From: JACDBZ01 sp038233215
GTDB taxonomy: Bacteria; Chloroflexota; Limnocylindria; QHBO01
Assembly: GCA_038233215.1 (NCBI GenBank)
Contig: JBBSML010000012.1
Location: 9,622-73,621, forward strand
Length of the DNA stretch: 64,000 bases
Reading direction: 5' to 3'
The position numbers were made by a program, and so were the translations under genes. The notes beneath the pieces were generated by a model. The model did not search any database. It was not told the origin of the DNA and saw only the letters and a program-made list of their open reading frames with translations. Positions 51,187 through 60,820 of this stretch are shown one piece after another (position 1 is the first letter of the stretch; each line of letters begins with the position of its first letter).

Positions 51187-51396
51187 TCAGCCGGTGTAAT
51201 GCGCGCCGTCGTCCGCCGAGTGGCGCTCGACGAAACCGGGATCGAGGTTGGGATCCTCGCCGACCGGTGATCCCCTGTGCGGCATCGAGTCGACCGGGCA
51301 GATGAACGGAAACTCGCGCCCGACCTTGCGAAGCTCCTGCATGCGCCGATGCGGGGGCTCCGGCTGTCCGGGTGGCGTCAACGGCTTCTCATCCAT
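51187..51396 (-). CDS. Small hypothetical hydrophilic protein
   Basis: The 69-residue protein has no recognised family. It contains EFPFICPVDSMPHRG and an acidic C-terminus, and no membrane segment. It has its own -10-like TAGCAT six bases before the ATG and is tightly followed by the zinc-finger-like gene. Codon positions look protein-like, but support is mainly positional. Confidence 0.5.
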   Translation of the reverse strand: MDEKPLTPPGQPEPPHRRMQELRKVGREFPFICPVDSMPHRGSPVGEDPNLDPGFVERHSADDGAHYTG

Positions 51397-51402
51397 GCGC
51401 CG

Positions 51403-51408
51403 ATGCTA
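51403..51408 (-). promoter_or_regulatory. Candidate -10 box TAGCAT, leaderless small gene
   Basis: On the minus strand TAGCAT is followed by CGGCGC and then the ATG at 51396. Confidence 0.5.
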
Positions 51409-51478
51409 CCGCAGCGGCCCACCATTGGCGCGATGCCCCTCCCGTACTGGCTGACGCGCTTCAATCTCGGATTGTCCC

Positions 51479-51624
51479 GCGCTTTGCGCCGGGTGCACGT
51501 AACGACCAAGATCGGGCGCTTATTGCGTCAAATCGGCCGGAACATGCCCAGTATTTGCACTACGCGCACACCCTGGTCAGCAAAACGAGGCAAAGTCGTA
51601 GATACGTGCACCCGGTGCAAGCGC
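51479..51624. repeat. Dispersed inverted-repeat element, family 1, copy 3
   Basis: Arms GCGCTTTGCGCCGGGTGCAC (51479-51498, continuing to GTA) and TACGTGCACCCGGTGCAAGC (51603-51622) are complementary over about 22 bp with few mismatches. The centre has TTTGCACTACGCGCACACC (51554-51572). It ends 49 bp from the atpC stop and fills most of the gap between atpC and the small hypothetical gene. Confidence 0.7.
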
Positions 51625-51673
51625 CCACCCCGCCGCCTGATCGGGCCCGGCGGAGACGTGTCAGTGGCGAGAG

Positions 51674-52084
51674 TCAGCCGCGGGATCGGCGACGGGTGGC
51701 GATGCGCTCGCGCATGAGGGCGGTCTGGAGCGAGGCGCGGACGCGGCCGAGGTCGATGGGATCCTTGGTTTCGCCGAGCTCCGCCTCGGCTCGCTTGCGG
51801 GCCTCGACGGCCTTCGCCTCGTCGATCTCCTCGGAGTGCTCGGCCAGGTCGGCCATGACGATCACCTTGTCCGGGCGAACCTCCACAAAGCCGCCCGAGA
51901 TGAGCAGTGACTGCTCGGTGCCGCCCTTCTTGATCCGGAGCTCCCCGATCCCCAACGCGCTGATCAGGCGCGTGTGGTGGGGCAGGATGCCGAGCTGGCC
52001 ATCGATGCCGGGCACGATGACCATGTCCACCTCATCGGTGTAGGCCAGTCGCTCCGGCGAGACGATCTCCAGCTGCATCGGCAT
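51674..52084 (-). CDS. atpC: F-type ATP synthase epsilon subunit
   Basis: The 136-residue central-stalk subunit has the beta-sandwich N-domain (MQLEIVSPERLAYTDEVDMVIVPG, GQLGILPHHTRLISAL) and a C-terminal helical part rich in Glu, Ala and Arg. It regulates hydrolysis in many bacteria. It is the last gene of the ATP synthase operon, three bases after atpD. Confidence 0.93.
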   Translation of the reverse strand: MPMQLEIVSPERLAYTDEVDMVIVPGIDGQLGILPHHTRLISALGIGELRIKKGGTEQSLLISGGFVEVRPDKVIVMADLAEHSEEIDEAKAVEARKRAEAELGETKDPIDLGRVRASLQTALMRERIATRRRSRG

Positions 52085-52087
52085 CGG

Positions 52088-53500
52088 TCAGCCCATCTTC
52101 TCTGCGTTGGCGACCACGTCCTCGATCTTGCCGGCCATGAAGAACGCCTGCTCCGGGAGCTGATCGTACTTGCCCGCGAGGATCTCGCCGAAGCCGCGAA
52201 CCGTCTCCTTGAGCTCGACGTATGCGCCGGAACGCCCGGTGAACTGCTCGGCCACGAAGAACGGCTGGCTCATGAAGCGCTGCAGGCGGCGGGCGCGGGA
52301 GACGGACACCTTGTCCTCCTCCGAGAGCTCGTCCATGCCCCGGATGGCGATGATGTCCTGGAGGTCCTTGTAGCGCTGCAGCGTTCGCTGCACCTCACGA
52401 GCGACTTCGAAATGCTCGTCACCGACAATGCGCCGATCAAGCACGGTCGAGGTCGAGGTCAGCGGATCGACGGCCGGGTAGATGCCGAGCTCCACGATGG
52501 AGCGCTCGAGGCGGATCGTCGAGTCCAGGTGGGCGAAGGTCGTCGCGGGCGCCGGATCGGTGTAGTCGTCCGCGGGAACGAAGATGGCCTGGAGCGAGGT
52601 GATCGAACCATTCTTGGTCGAGGTGATGCGCTCCTGGAGGTCGCCCATCTCGGTCGCCAGGGTCGGCTGGTAGCCGACGGCGGAGGGCATGCGGCCCAAC
52701 AGCGCGGAGACTTCCGACCCTGCCTGCGTGAAACGAAAGATGTTGTCGATGAAGAGGAGGATGTCGCGTCCCTCCTCGTCGCGGAAGTACTCGGCCATGG
52801 CCAGCGCGGTCAGGCCGACGCGCTGGCGCGCGCCGGGCGGCTCGTTCATCTGGCCGAAGACCATGACGGTCTTGTCGATGACGCCCGACTCGGTCATCTC
52901 GCCGAGCAGGTCGTTCCCCTCGCGCGATCGCTCGCCGACGCCGGCGAAGACCGAGTAGCCTCCGTGCTCTGCCGCGATGTTTCGGATCAGTTCCTGGATG
53001 ATGACCGTCTTGCCGGTGCCGGCGCCGCCGAAGACCCCGACCTTGCCGCCGCGCCGGAACGGAGCGATGAGGTCGATGACCTTGATGCCGGTCTCGAAGA
53101 CCTGCGCCTCGGTCTCCATCTGATCGAAGGCGGGAGGCTCGCGGTGGATGGGCAGGTACTTCTCCGCCTTGACCTCGCCCTTGCCGTCGATGGGGTGGCC
53201 GAGCACGTCGAACACGCGGCCCAGCGTGGCCTCGCCGACCGGCACCGTGATGGCCGCGCCGGTGTCGACCGCGTCGAGCCCGCGTGACAGGCCATCGGTG
53301 GTGGACATGGCCACGGCACGCACCCAGTTGTTGCCCAGGTGCTGCTGCACCTCGACCACCAGCGTCTCATCGGCGCCTGTTGAATCTGCCTTCTTGGGAC
53401 GCTGGATCTCCAGCGCGTTGTAGATATCGGGCAGCTCCCCGGGCGGGAACTCGACGTCGATCACGGGGCCCGTGATCTGGATCACCTTACCGGTCGCCAT
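52088..53500 (-). CDS. atpD: F-type ATP synthase beta subunit
   Basis: The 470-residue catalytic subunit has Walker A GGAGTGKTVIIQEL, the ERSREGNDL arginine/glutamate region, ILLFIDNIFRFTQAGSEVS (Walker B) and the DELSEEDK segment homologous to the DELSEED lever. Length and motifs are standard. It follows atpG by 22 nt with an AAGGAG ribosome binding site. Confidence 0.97.
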   Translation of the reverse strand: MATGKVIQITGPVIDVEFPPGELPDIYNALEIQRPKKADSTGADETLVVEVQQHLGNNWVRAVAMSTTDGLSRGLDAVDTGAAITVPVGEATLGRVFDVLGHPIDGKGEVKAEKYLPIHREPPAFDQMETEAQVFETGIKVIDLIAPFRRGGKVGVFGGAGTGKTVIIQELIRNIAAEHGGYSVFAGVGERSREGNDLLGEMTESGVIDKTVMVFGQMNEPPGARQRVGLTALAMAEYFRDEEGRDILLFIDNIFRFTQAGSEVSALLGRMPSAVGYQPTLATEMGDLQERITSTKNGSITSLQAIFVPADDYTDPAPATTFAHLDSTIRLERSIVELGIYPAVDPLTSTSTVLDRRIVGDEHFEVAREVQRTLQRYKDLQDIIAIRGMDELSEEDKVSVSRARRLQRFMSQPFFVAEQFTGRSGAYVELKETVRGFGEILAGKYDQLPEQAFFMAGKIEDVVANAEKMG

Positions 53501-53522
53501 CGGTCTGTTCTTCTCCTTACGC

Positions 53523-54413
53523 CTACCCGAGCGCTTCCGCGCCGGAGGCGATCTCGATCATTTCGCGGGTGATGGTCGCCTGACGCGTCTTGTTGTAGAC
53601 AAGCGTCAGGTCACCGATGAGCTCGTTTGCGTTCTCGGTGGAATTGCGCATGGCGATCATGCGCGCGCTCTGTTCCGAGGCGTTGTTCTCGAGCACGGCT
53701 CGATAGATGTTGATGGCCACGTAATGCGGCAACAGCCGCCGTAGGACGGCTTCGGGTGACGGCTCGAACAGGTACTCGTCGTTCGTGCGCTCGTGCTCGT
53801 CGGCCATTTCGGGCCGGACGACCGGCAGAATCGTATCGATCTCCGGCTTCTGCGCGAGGGTCGACACGAACGTGCTGTAGGCGATGTCGATCTCGTCGAA
53901 CTTCTCCGCAAGGAAGTCCTCGGTCACCAGCCGGGCGATGGGCGTCACGTCCGCGAAGGACGGCCGGTCGCCGAGCTGAGCGAAGTGCGCGGCGATCGGC
54001 ACGCCGGACCTGCGCAGCGCGTCACGACCCTTGCGACCGACGGTGATGGCCTCGATCTCGACCGGCGCGTCGCCATTCGTCGTGGATGCCCGTCGCGCCA
54101 CCCAGCGAAGGACTGATCGCGTGGCGTTCGCGTTCAGGGAACCCGCGAGGCCACGGTCGGTGGTGATGACGATGATCGCGACGCGCCGAATGGGCCGGAC
54201 CGCCAGCAGTGGGTCGATCTCCTCCGTCAGCCCCGCGGCTCCGGCAACGCGGCTCAGCGCGCCCTCCAGCTCATCCGCGTAGGGCCGCGCGGCAAGAATG
54301 GCATCCTGCGCCCGCTTCATGCGCGAGGCAGCCACCATCTCCATCGCCCGTGTGATCTGGGCGATGTTGCGGACGGATCCGATGCGCCCACGGATGTCCT
54401 TCAGGCTCGGCAT
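53523..54413 (-). CDS. atpG: F-type ATP synthase gamma subunit
   Basis: The 296-residue rotor shaft begins MPSLKDIRGRIGSVRNIAQITRAMEMVAASRM and ends LVYNKTRQATITREMIEIASGAEAL, the two coiled-coil termini that form the shaft. The central Rossmann-like part has VIVITTDRGLAGSLNANATR. Unlike the other operon genes it is separated from its upstream neighbour atpA by 215 bp. Confidence 0.96.
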   Translation of the reverse strand: MPSLKDIRGRIGSVRNIAQITRAMEMVAASRMKRAQDAILAARPYADELEGALSRVAGAAGLTEEIDPLLAVRPIRRVAIIVITTDRGLAGSLNANATRSVLRWVARRASTTNGDAPVEIEAITVGRKGRDALRRSGVPIAAHFAQLGDRPSFADVTPIARLVTEDFLAEKFDEIDIAYSTFVSTLAQKPEIDTILPVVRPEMADEHERTNDEYLFEPSPEAVLRRLLPHYVAINIYRAVLENNASEQSARMIAMRNSTENANELIGDLTLVYNKTRQATITREMIEIASGAEALG

Positions 54414-54628
54414 CGGCTACGCGCCCGCCGCTCGGCCGGCTTGCACCGGGTGCACCAATTGGAGGAGCAGGGAGCCATGGGCACCCCATTCGAGGCGTGT
54501 TCTTGCATCGGGCGTGTGGGGGCGTGCGTGGAGGATCATCGGCTATTCCCAGGCCCCATGACGGTGTGCCAGGTCGCCGAATATATACGTATATACTTCG
54601 CGATCGACGGAGGGATTCGGAGGCGACA
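54414..54628. other. Insertion-like gap inside the ATP synthase operon
   Basis: No gene. The atpG-proximal side has GCTTGCACCGGGTGCAC (54439-54455), which matches the outer arm of family-1 copy 3 in the opposite sense, so this looks like the remnant of such an element. The atpA-proximal side carries the AT-rich palindrome at 54579-54600. The gap may change expression of atpG-D-C relative to atpA. Confidence 0.5.
54579..54600. promoter_or_regulatory. AT-rich palindrome, second copy
   Basis: TATATACGTATATA (54582-54595) is flanked by GAA and CTTC and matches the element upstream of murA over at least 18 bp when that one is reversed. On the plus strand it contains TATACT; on the minus strand TATATT. 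It could be a binding site for a shared regulator or an internal promoter for atpG-D-C. Confidence 0.45.
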
Positions 54629-56254
<1,626 letters not shown>

Positions 56255-56269
56255 GGAGTTCCTTCCTAC

Positions 56270-56806
56270 CTAGACGGCGGTCAGCCGGGCGCGCAACCGC
56301 TCGAGGCGGCTGCGCACGCTTGCGTCATAGAGTCGATCACCGATGCGGACACTGACTCCGCCGATCAGCGCTTCGTCGACCACTTCTTTCATCTCGATGC
56401 GATCCCCGGTGAGCGTTTGCAGGCGCTCGGTGATCGCGGTTCGCTGCTCGTCGTCGAGCGGGCGCGCGGTGCGCACCTCCGCCAGCGAGATGCCGCGCTC
56501 CTTGCGCACCAGCTCGCCGAAGCGCTCGACCATCGCGTCGATGGCGCCGGGACGGCCGCGTCGGACCATCAGCAGCGCAAGGCTGAGCGGCTCGCGCGAC
56601 ACGCCCGATGCGACGCGGCGCAGCACCTGTTCCTTTTCGGCGAAGGGGACGGCAGGATGCTCGACCAACCGTCGCAGCTGCTCGTCGCCGAGTGCCGCCT
56701 GGAGGGTGGCGAGGTCCCGCTCCCAGGTCTCGAGCGTGCCGTCGTCACGGCCGATCTCGAAGGCCGCATCAGCGTAGCGACGGGCGGCCGTCTCGCGTCG
56801 TGCCAT
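56270..56806 (-). CDS. atpH: F-type ATP synthase delta subunit
   Basis: The 178-residue peripheral-stalk subunit links F1 to the b subunit. It begins RETAARRYADAAFEIGRDDG and has a C-terminal IGGVSVRIGDRLYDASVRSRLERL, the most conserved OSCP/delta block. ATG at 56806 follows atpF by four bases; the frame is open further but overlaps atpF. Confidence 0.93.
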   Translation of the reverse strand: MARRETAARRYADAAFEIGRDDGTLETWERDLATLQAALGDEQLRRLVEHPAVPFAEKEQVLRRVASGVSREPLSLALLMVRRGRPGAIDAMVERFGELVRKERGISLAEVRTARPLDDEQRTAITERLQTLTGDRIEMKEVVDEALIGGVSVRIGDRLYDASVRSRLERLRARLTAV

Positions 56807-56810
56807 CAGC

Positions 56811-57329
56811 TCAGCTGCGTGACGCGTCTGTCGGCTGGACCTCGGCGAGGAACTCCTCGACGAGGCGCCGCTGGGTCGGGTCGTCCATCTCGTGACGGAT
56901 GAGCTTGCCGGCGGCGGCGAGCGCGAGCTCTGCAACCTGGCCGCGGATCTCGGCCATGGCCTTGTCCTTCTCAGCCACGATCTCCTCGCGGGCACGGGTC
57001 GACACCTTCTCGGCCTCCGTGCGCGCGCTGGTCAGGATCTCGTTGCGCGTGTCCTCCGCGATCTTGTTGGCGCGCGCGATCATCTCGTTCGCCTCCTTGC
57101 GCGCCTCGGCCACGGCGGCCTCGCGTTCGGCACGAGCGAGCTCGCGATCGCGCGCGGCGACTTCCGCGTCCTCCAGCCCCTTGCTGATCTTCGCGCTGCG
57201 ATCGTCCAGTCGGGCCAGGATCGGCTTGAACAGGAATCGGTTCAGCAGGAAGAGGAGGATCAGGAAGTTGATGACCTGGAAGCCAAGCTTCAGGAAATCG
57301 ACGCTGAATGCCTCGAAGAATGCGCCCAT
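56811..57329 (-). CDS. atpF: F-type ATP synthase b subunit
   Basis: The 172-residue stator subunit has one N-terminal membrane helix (LGFQVINFLILLFLLNRFLF, residues 15-34) followed by PILARLDDRSAKI and a long charged coiled coil to the C-terminus. A single b gene is present, so the stalk would be a homodimer. It lies 27 nt after atpE. Confidence 0.95.
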   Translation of the reverse strand: MGAFFEAFSVDFLKLGFQVINFLILLFLLNRFLFKPILARLDDRSAKISKGLEDAEVAARDRELARAEREAAVAEARKEANEMIARANKIAEDTRNEILTSARTEAEKVSTRAREEIVAEKDKAMAEIRGQVAELALAAAGKLIRHEMDDPTQRRLVEEFLAEVQPTDASRS

Positions 57330-57356
57330 GCGCTGTCTCCTTCTCTCGGCGCCTGG

Positions 57357-57578
57357 CTAGGCGACGAAGATGAGCAGCAGGCTGACCACGAGCGCGTAAA
57401 TCCCGATGGCCTCCGCCAGCGCGATGCCGAGGATGTACGGCACGAAGATCGCGCCAGCGGCCTCGGGGTTGCGGCCGAGCGCCTCCATCGCCTTGCTGAC
57501 GGCGATGCCCAGACCAATGCCGGGACCGATGGCGCCGAGACCCATGGCGAGTCCGGCGGCCAGATTGCCTACTTCCAC
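57357..57578 (-). CDS. atpE: F-type ATP synthase c subunit
   Basis: The 73-residue hairpin has helix 1 LAAGLAMGLGAIGPGIGLGIA, the polar loop GRNPEA and helix 2 with the ion-binding Glu in GIALAEAIGIYALV. Helix 1 has Pro rather than Gln at the position that marks sodium-binding rings, so proton coupling is likely. Confidence 0.96.
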   Translation of the reverse strand: MEVGNLAAGLAMGLGAIGPGIGLGIAVSKAMEALGRNPEAAGAIFVPYILGIALAEAIGIYALVVSLLLIFVA

Positions 57579-57630
57579 TTTCTTTCGTTCCTCCTGTCAT
57601 GACGCCTGCTCGTAGTTCGCAGGCGATAGA

Positions 57631-58464
57631 TCATGCCTGAGCGTGTGCGGGCTCTGCCGCGGTCGGGTGGTCGGCGCCTGCCGCATCGGCCTCGCCATGG
57701 TCGCTGGTGTGATGCTCCGCGATGGCGGTTGCAATGTAGGTCATGGCCAGTAGCGCGAAGACGAGCGCCTGGACGAAGCCGAACAGGACCTCGAGGCCCA
57801 GGAAGACGGCCGGAATCAAAATGGGCGCCAGGGCAATCATGGTGGCCAGCAGCACCTCGCCGGCGAACACGTTGCCGAAGAGTCGCATGGAGAGGCTGAT
57901 GAGGCGGCTGAACTCGCTGATCAGGTTGATCGGGAACATGAGCGGGGCCATGTACAGCGGCTCGCCGATGAGCTCCTTCAGATAGCCACCCGGTCCGTTG
58001 GCCTTGATGCCCCAGTACACGAACATGACAAACGCGACGAGCGCCAGGCCAAGGGTGAAGTTCAGATCAGCCGATGCGGGTCGGACGATCGGGATGACGG
58101 CCTCATGGCCCGATGCGTCGATATGCGTGATGCCGATGGTGCCGACGCCGGGCAGCAGGCCGATCCAGTTCGCGACCAGGATCGTCAGGAAGAAGCCGAG
58201 GATCAGACCGACATAGCCGCGCCACCGGCTGCTGGAAGCGCTGACGATGCCGGTCATGAGCTCGACCGGAAGCTCGAGGGCGCTCTGGAGGCGGCCAGGA
58301 ACCAGCGAGGAGCGCCGTGTGATGTACCAGGCTGCCAACCCCAGCAGCAGTGAGGTCAGCAGCGCCCCGACCATGGAGTTCGTGAACGACAGCGGACCGA
58401 GCTGAAACAGCTCCTCCGCCTCGATCGCCACGTGAATCAGGCTTTCGCCCTCTTCCTCAGGCAT
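57631..58464 (-). CDS. atpB: F-type ATP synthase a subunit
   Basis: The 277-residue proton-channel subunit has membrane helices throughout. The conserved FSRLISLSMRLFGNVFAGEVLL block carries the essential Arg, and the last helix is GLEVLFGFVQALVFALLAMTYIATA. A His/Asp/Ala-rich C-terminal tail (HHTSDHGEADAAGADHPTAA) is unusual and probably disordered. It starts directly after the AtpZ/AtpI-like gene. Confidence 0.95.
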   Translation of the reverse strand: MPEEEGESLIHVAIEAEELFQLGPLSFTNSMVGALLTSLLLGLAAWYITRRSSLVPGRLQSALELPVELMTGIVSASSSRWRGYVGLILGFFLTILVANWIGLLPGVGTIGITHIDASGHEAVIPIVRPASADLNFTLGLALVAFVMFVYWGIKANGPGGYLKELIGEPLYMAPLMFPINLISEFSRLISLSMRLFGNVFAGEVLLATMIALAPILIPAVFLGLEVLFGFVQALVFALLAMTYIATAIAEHHTSDHGEADAAGADHPTAAEPAHAQA

Positions 58465-58716
58465 CTATCTCCTCATGGCATCACGGGCGACGGACCAGAT
58501 GGTCACCATCGCCGCGCCGATGCCCAGCACCATCCCGATCAGCGTGAAGATCGGGCTCGTTTGCAGCCAGTTATCCAGCAGCAATCCGCCACCGAGGCCG
58601 ATTGCCACCGATACGCCCAGTCGAATGCCAAGGTCCATGCCCAGTGCCCAGTTCGGCGGGCGCGTGGAGGACGGACCCTTGGAGTCGTCAGCCACTGCCG
58701 TTGTCATCCACGTCAT
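58465..58716 (-). CDS. AtpI/AtpZ-like small membrane protein
   Basis: The 83-residue protein has two membrane helices (LGIRLGVSVAIGLGGGLLLDNWL and PIFTLIGMVLGIGAAMVTIWSV), the F0F1-ATPase_gene1 pattern. Such proteins help c-ring assembly or magnesium supply. It overlaps the preceding AtpI-like gene by 29 nt and abuts atpB. A second Met three codons in is an alternative start. Confidence 0.75.
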   Translation of the reverse strand: MTWMTTAVADDSKGPSSTRPPNWALGMDLGIRLGVSVAIGLGGGLLLDNWLQTSPIFTLIGMVLGIGAAMVTIWSVARDAMRR

Positions 58717-58945
58717 GTACTGCGCCGGTGTAACCCTTTTGCACGCCCGCGCGAATCAGCAGCCAGATTCCGAGGACCGAGATCAGCGTTCCGATGCCCA
58801 TCCCGAGCAGCACGTAGAGTGGCGATGTCGCCAGCAGTCCGTCAACGATGAGCCCGGCGACAGCGCCTCCCACCATTGGAACGACCATGATCCCGGTCAC
58901 CTGGGCCAGGATCTTGATGAGCTCCAGCGGCGTCAATTGTTTCAT
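58688..58945 (-). CDS. AtpI/AtpZ-like small membrane protein, first gene of the ATP operon
   Basis: The 85-residue protein begins MKQLTPLELIKILAQVTG and has two helices (GIMVVPMVGGAVAGLIVDGLL and PLYVLLGMGIGTLISVLGIWLL), similar in layout to the next gene, so the pair looks like a tandem duplication or an AtpI-AtpZ pair. TATACT at 58980-58985 (minus) could be the -10 of the whole operon with a leader of about 28 nt. The longer open frame upstream is repeat sequence. Confidence 0.72.
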   Translation of the reverse strand: MKQLTPLELIKILAQVTGIMVVPMVGGAVAGLIVDGLLATSPLYVLLGMGIGTLISVLGIWLLIRAGVQKGYTGAVHDVDDNGSG

Positions 58946-58979
58946 TCCAGAGTTCGACTCACAGCGGTCGGACGCCGGG

Positions 58980-58985
58980 AGTATA
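58980..58985 (-). promoter_or_regulatory. Candidate -10 box TATACT for the ATP synthase operon
   Basis: CGGTATACT on the minus strand, 34 nt from the first operon ATG. The same GGTATACT string precedes mreB at 47365-47370. No clear -35. Confidence 0.45.
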
Positions 58986-59072
58986 CCGGAGGCCCTCCAT
59001 CTCTGCCGATGCCGGTGTGGCGGGACCGGATGGCGTGGGCGTCCGTGCGCTGGCGTGCCTCCGATGTGCGCG

Positions 59073-59237
59073 GGATGCACGTATCTACCAACTTCGGCGC
59101 ACTTCGGGTGTTCCCCCGCGCCCCGAACGGCCCATCCAGGCCAGATGTTGCACGTCCTGCACATCTGAGGTGGCGCAGGGCCCAACAGGGGTCGCGCAGG
59201 GGTCGCGCAGGGCCCAACTTGGTAGTTACGTGCACCC
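59073..59237. repeat. Dispersed inverted-repeat element, family 1, copy 4
   Basis: Arms GGATGCACGTATCTACCAAC (59073-59092) and the complementary GTTACGTGCACCC end (arm 59216-59237) match over 22 bp with three mismatches. The centre has TGTTGCACGTCCTGCACATC (59148-59167), and a short direct repeat (GGGGTCGCGCA, twice) lies at about 59188-59210. It ends 28 bp from the glyA stop in the 319-bp gap between the ATP operon and glyA. Confidence 0.7.
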
Positions 59238-59264
59238 GGTGCACGGCCGAGAGTCGCTGGAGAG

Positions 59265-60545
59265 CTAGGCCGGGATGTTGGCGGCGGCGCGGGTCCCGGG
59301 GAGACCTGGAACCGGAAAACGGTCCGTGATGGATGCGACGCGGCGGCGAATGTCGGCCTGGGCGCGTTCGTCGCCGCGGGCGGCAATGCCGTCCACGATC
59401 AGTTGAGCGATGTCGCGCATCTCGGCCTCGCGCATACCGCGCGACGTGACCGCGGGCGTGCCGACACGGATACCGCTGCCCACCATCGGCTTCTCAGGAT
59501 CGTAGGGAATCGTGTTCTTGTTGACCGTGATGCGGACCTCGCCCAGGGCTGCATCGGCCTCCTTGCCGTTCACGCCCAGGGGCCGGACGTCGACCAGCAT
59601 CAGGTGGTTGTCAGTGCCGCCGGAGATGATGGAGGCGCCGGCATCGGCAAGTGAGGCTGCGAGGACGCGCGCATTGGAGACCGTGGCCTCCTGATCGGCC
59701 TTGAACTCCGGGGACATGGCCTCGCGGAAGGCGACCGCCTTGGCGGCGATGATGTGCATCAGCGGGCCACCCTGGATTCCGGGAAAGACGCTCTTGTCGA
59801 TCGCCTTGGCGTGCGCCGCCCGGCACAGGATCATGCCGCCACGTGGGCCGCGCAGCGTCTTGTGCGTGGTGGTGGTGACCACATCGGAATGCGGGACGGG
59901 CGAGGGGTGGACGCCGGCGGCCACCAGCCCTGCGAAGTGCGCCATATCGGTCATGAGCAGCGCGCCGACCTCGTCCGCGATCTCGCGGAACGCGGGAAAA
60001 TCCCACAGTCTCGGATAGGCGGTGGCCCCTGTCAGGATCATCCTGGGCCGATGCTCGCGCGCCAGCGACCGCACCTCGTCCATGTTGATCAGGTGGGTCT
60101 CGCGGTCCACGTGGTACGGCACGAAGTCGTAGTACTGGCCGCTGAAGTTGACCGGGGAGCCATGGGTGAGGTGACCGCCCTGGTCCAATGAAAGGCCGAG
60201 CACGGTGTCGCCACGCTCGAGGAGTGCGTGGAACACGGCCATGTTGGCCTGCGCGCCGGCGTGTGGCTGCACGTTCGCATGTTCGGCGCCGAAGAGCTCC
60301 GTCGCCCTGTCGCGAGCCAGATTCTCGGCGACATCGACCACCTCGCAGCCGCCGTAGTAGCGCCGTCCGGGATAGCCCTCGGCGTACTTGCCGGTGAGGA
60401 CCGATCCCATCGCCTGGAGGACGGCCAGGCTCGGATAGTTTTCGGATGCGATCAGCTCGAGGTGGGCGCGGGTGCGCTCCTCTTCGTCACGCACCACCTG
60501 CGCGATCTCCGGATCCTCGGTCTCAAGCGGCGCCCACAGGTCCAT
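59265..60545 (-). CDS. glyA: Serine hydroxymethyltransferase
   Basis: PLP enzyme interconverting serine and glycine with tetrahydrofolate, the main source of one-carbon units. The 426-residue protein has LIASENYPSLAVLQAMGS, YAEGYPGRRYYGG, VQPHAGAQANMAV, and the cofactor-binding Lys in TTTHKTLRGPRGG. ATG at 60545 sits six bases from TACACT, so the mRNA is probably leaderless. Confidence 0.96.
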   Translation of the reverse strand: MDLWAPLETEDPEIAQVVRDEEERTRAHLELIASENYPSLAVLQAMGSVLTGKYAEGYPGRRYYGGCEVVDVAENLARDRATELFGAEHANVQPHAGAQANMAVFHALLERGDTVLGLSLDQGGHLTHGSPVNFSGQYYDFVPYHVDRETHLINMDEVRSLAREHRPRMILTGATAYPRLWDFPAFREIADEVGALLMTDMAHFAGLVAAGVHPSPVPHSDVVTTTTHKTLRGPRGGMILCRAAHAKAIDKSVFPGIQGGPLMHIIAAKAVAFREAMSPEFKADQEATVSNARVLAASLADAGASIISGGTDNHLMLVDVRPLGVNGKEADAALGEVRITVNKNTIPYDPEKPMVGSGIRVGTPAVTSRGMREAEMRDIAQLIVDGIAARGDERAQADIRRRVASITDRFPVPGLPGTRAAANIPA

Positions 60546-60551
60546 GGGCGC

Positions 60552-60557
60552 AGTGTA
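60552..60557 (-). promoter_or_regulatory. Candidate -10 box TACACT, leaderless glyA
   Basis: TACACT, then GCGCCC, then the glyA ATG (60545) on the minus strand. This is one of the clearest examples of the pattern in the window. Confidence 0.55.
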
Positions 60558-60665
60558 GTGCGGCGCCCGCTACCGGGGTCGCCGAGGCTGCGCCGCCGAT
60601 CGAAACCCGCCGATCAATGAGGCAGTCCGGCGCTTCTAGGGGCATCAGAGTGCCTAGTGGCCCTG

Positions 60666-60721
60666 TGTATCGGGCAATAGCGCACCGGATGAAGGGCCTG
60701 CGTGCGCCGATGCCCGATATA
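60666..60721. other. Nested long hairpin in the glyA upstream gap
   Basis: ATCGGGCA (60669-60676) pairs with TGCCCGAT (60711-60718), enclosing CGCAC (60681-60685) with GTGCG (60702-60706). It lies about 120 bp upstream of glyA and downstream of the secreted protein gene. It could be a structured RNA, a protein site, or a mobile-repeat relic; I do not recognise it. Confidence 0.35.
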
Positions 60722-60762
60722 TCGGCACCGCGACAAGTACGAGGTGCACCGGGCAAGCCGAG

Positions 60763-60785
60763 GGCCCCGGCGGGGTGCCGGGGCC
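60763..60785 (-). terminator. GC-rich hairpin after the secreted protein gene
   Basis: Perfect 9-bp stem GGCCCCGGC (60763-60771) with GCCGGGGCC (60777-60785), loop of five. No T tract on either side, so it is only a possible terminator. Confidence 0.4.
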
Positions 60786-60820
60786 TTCGAGCAGGTCGGT
60801 CGATTTAGCGGGGTGGAGGG

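Noticed and set aside
51974..53287. 437-codon plus-strand open frame opposite atpD
   Set aside because: Shadow of atpD; repetitive His/Asp/Arg/Gly composition typical of antisense high-GC frames.
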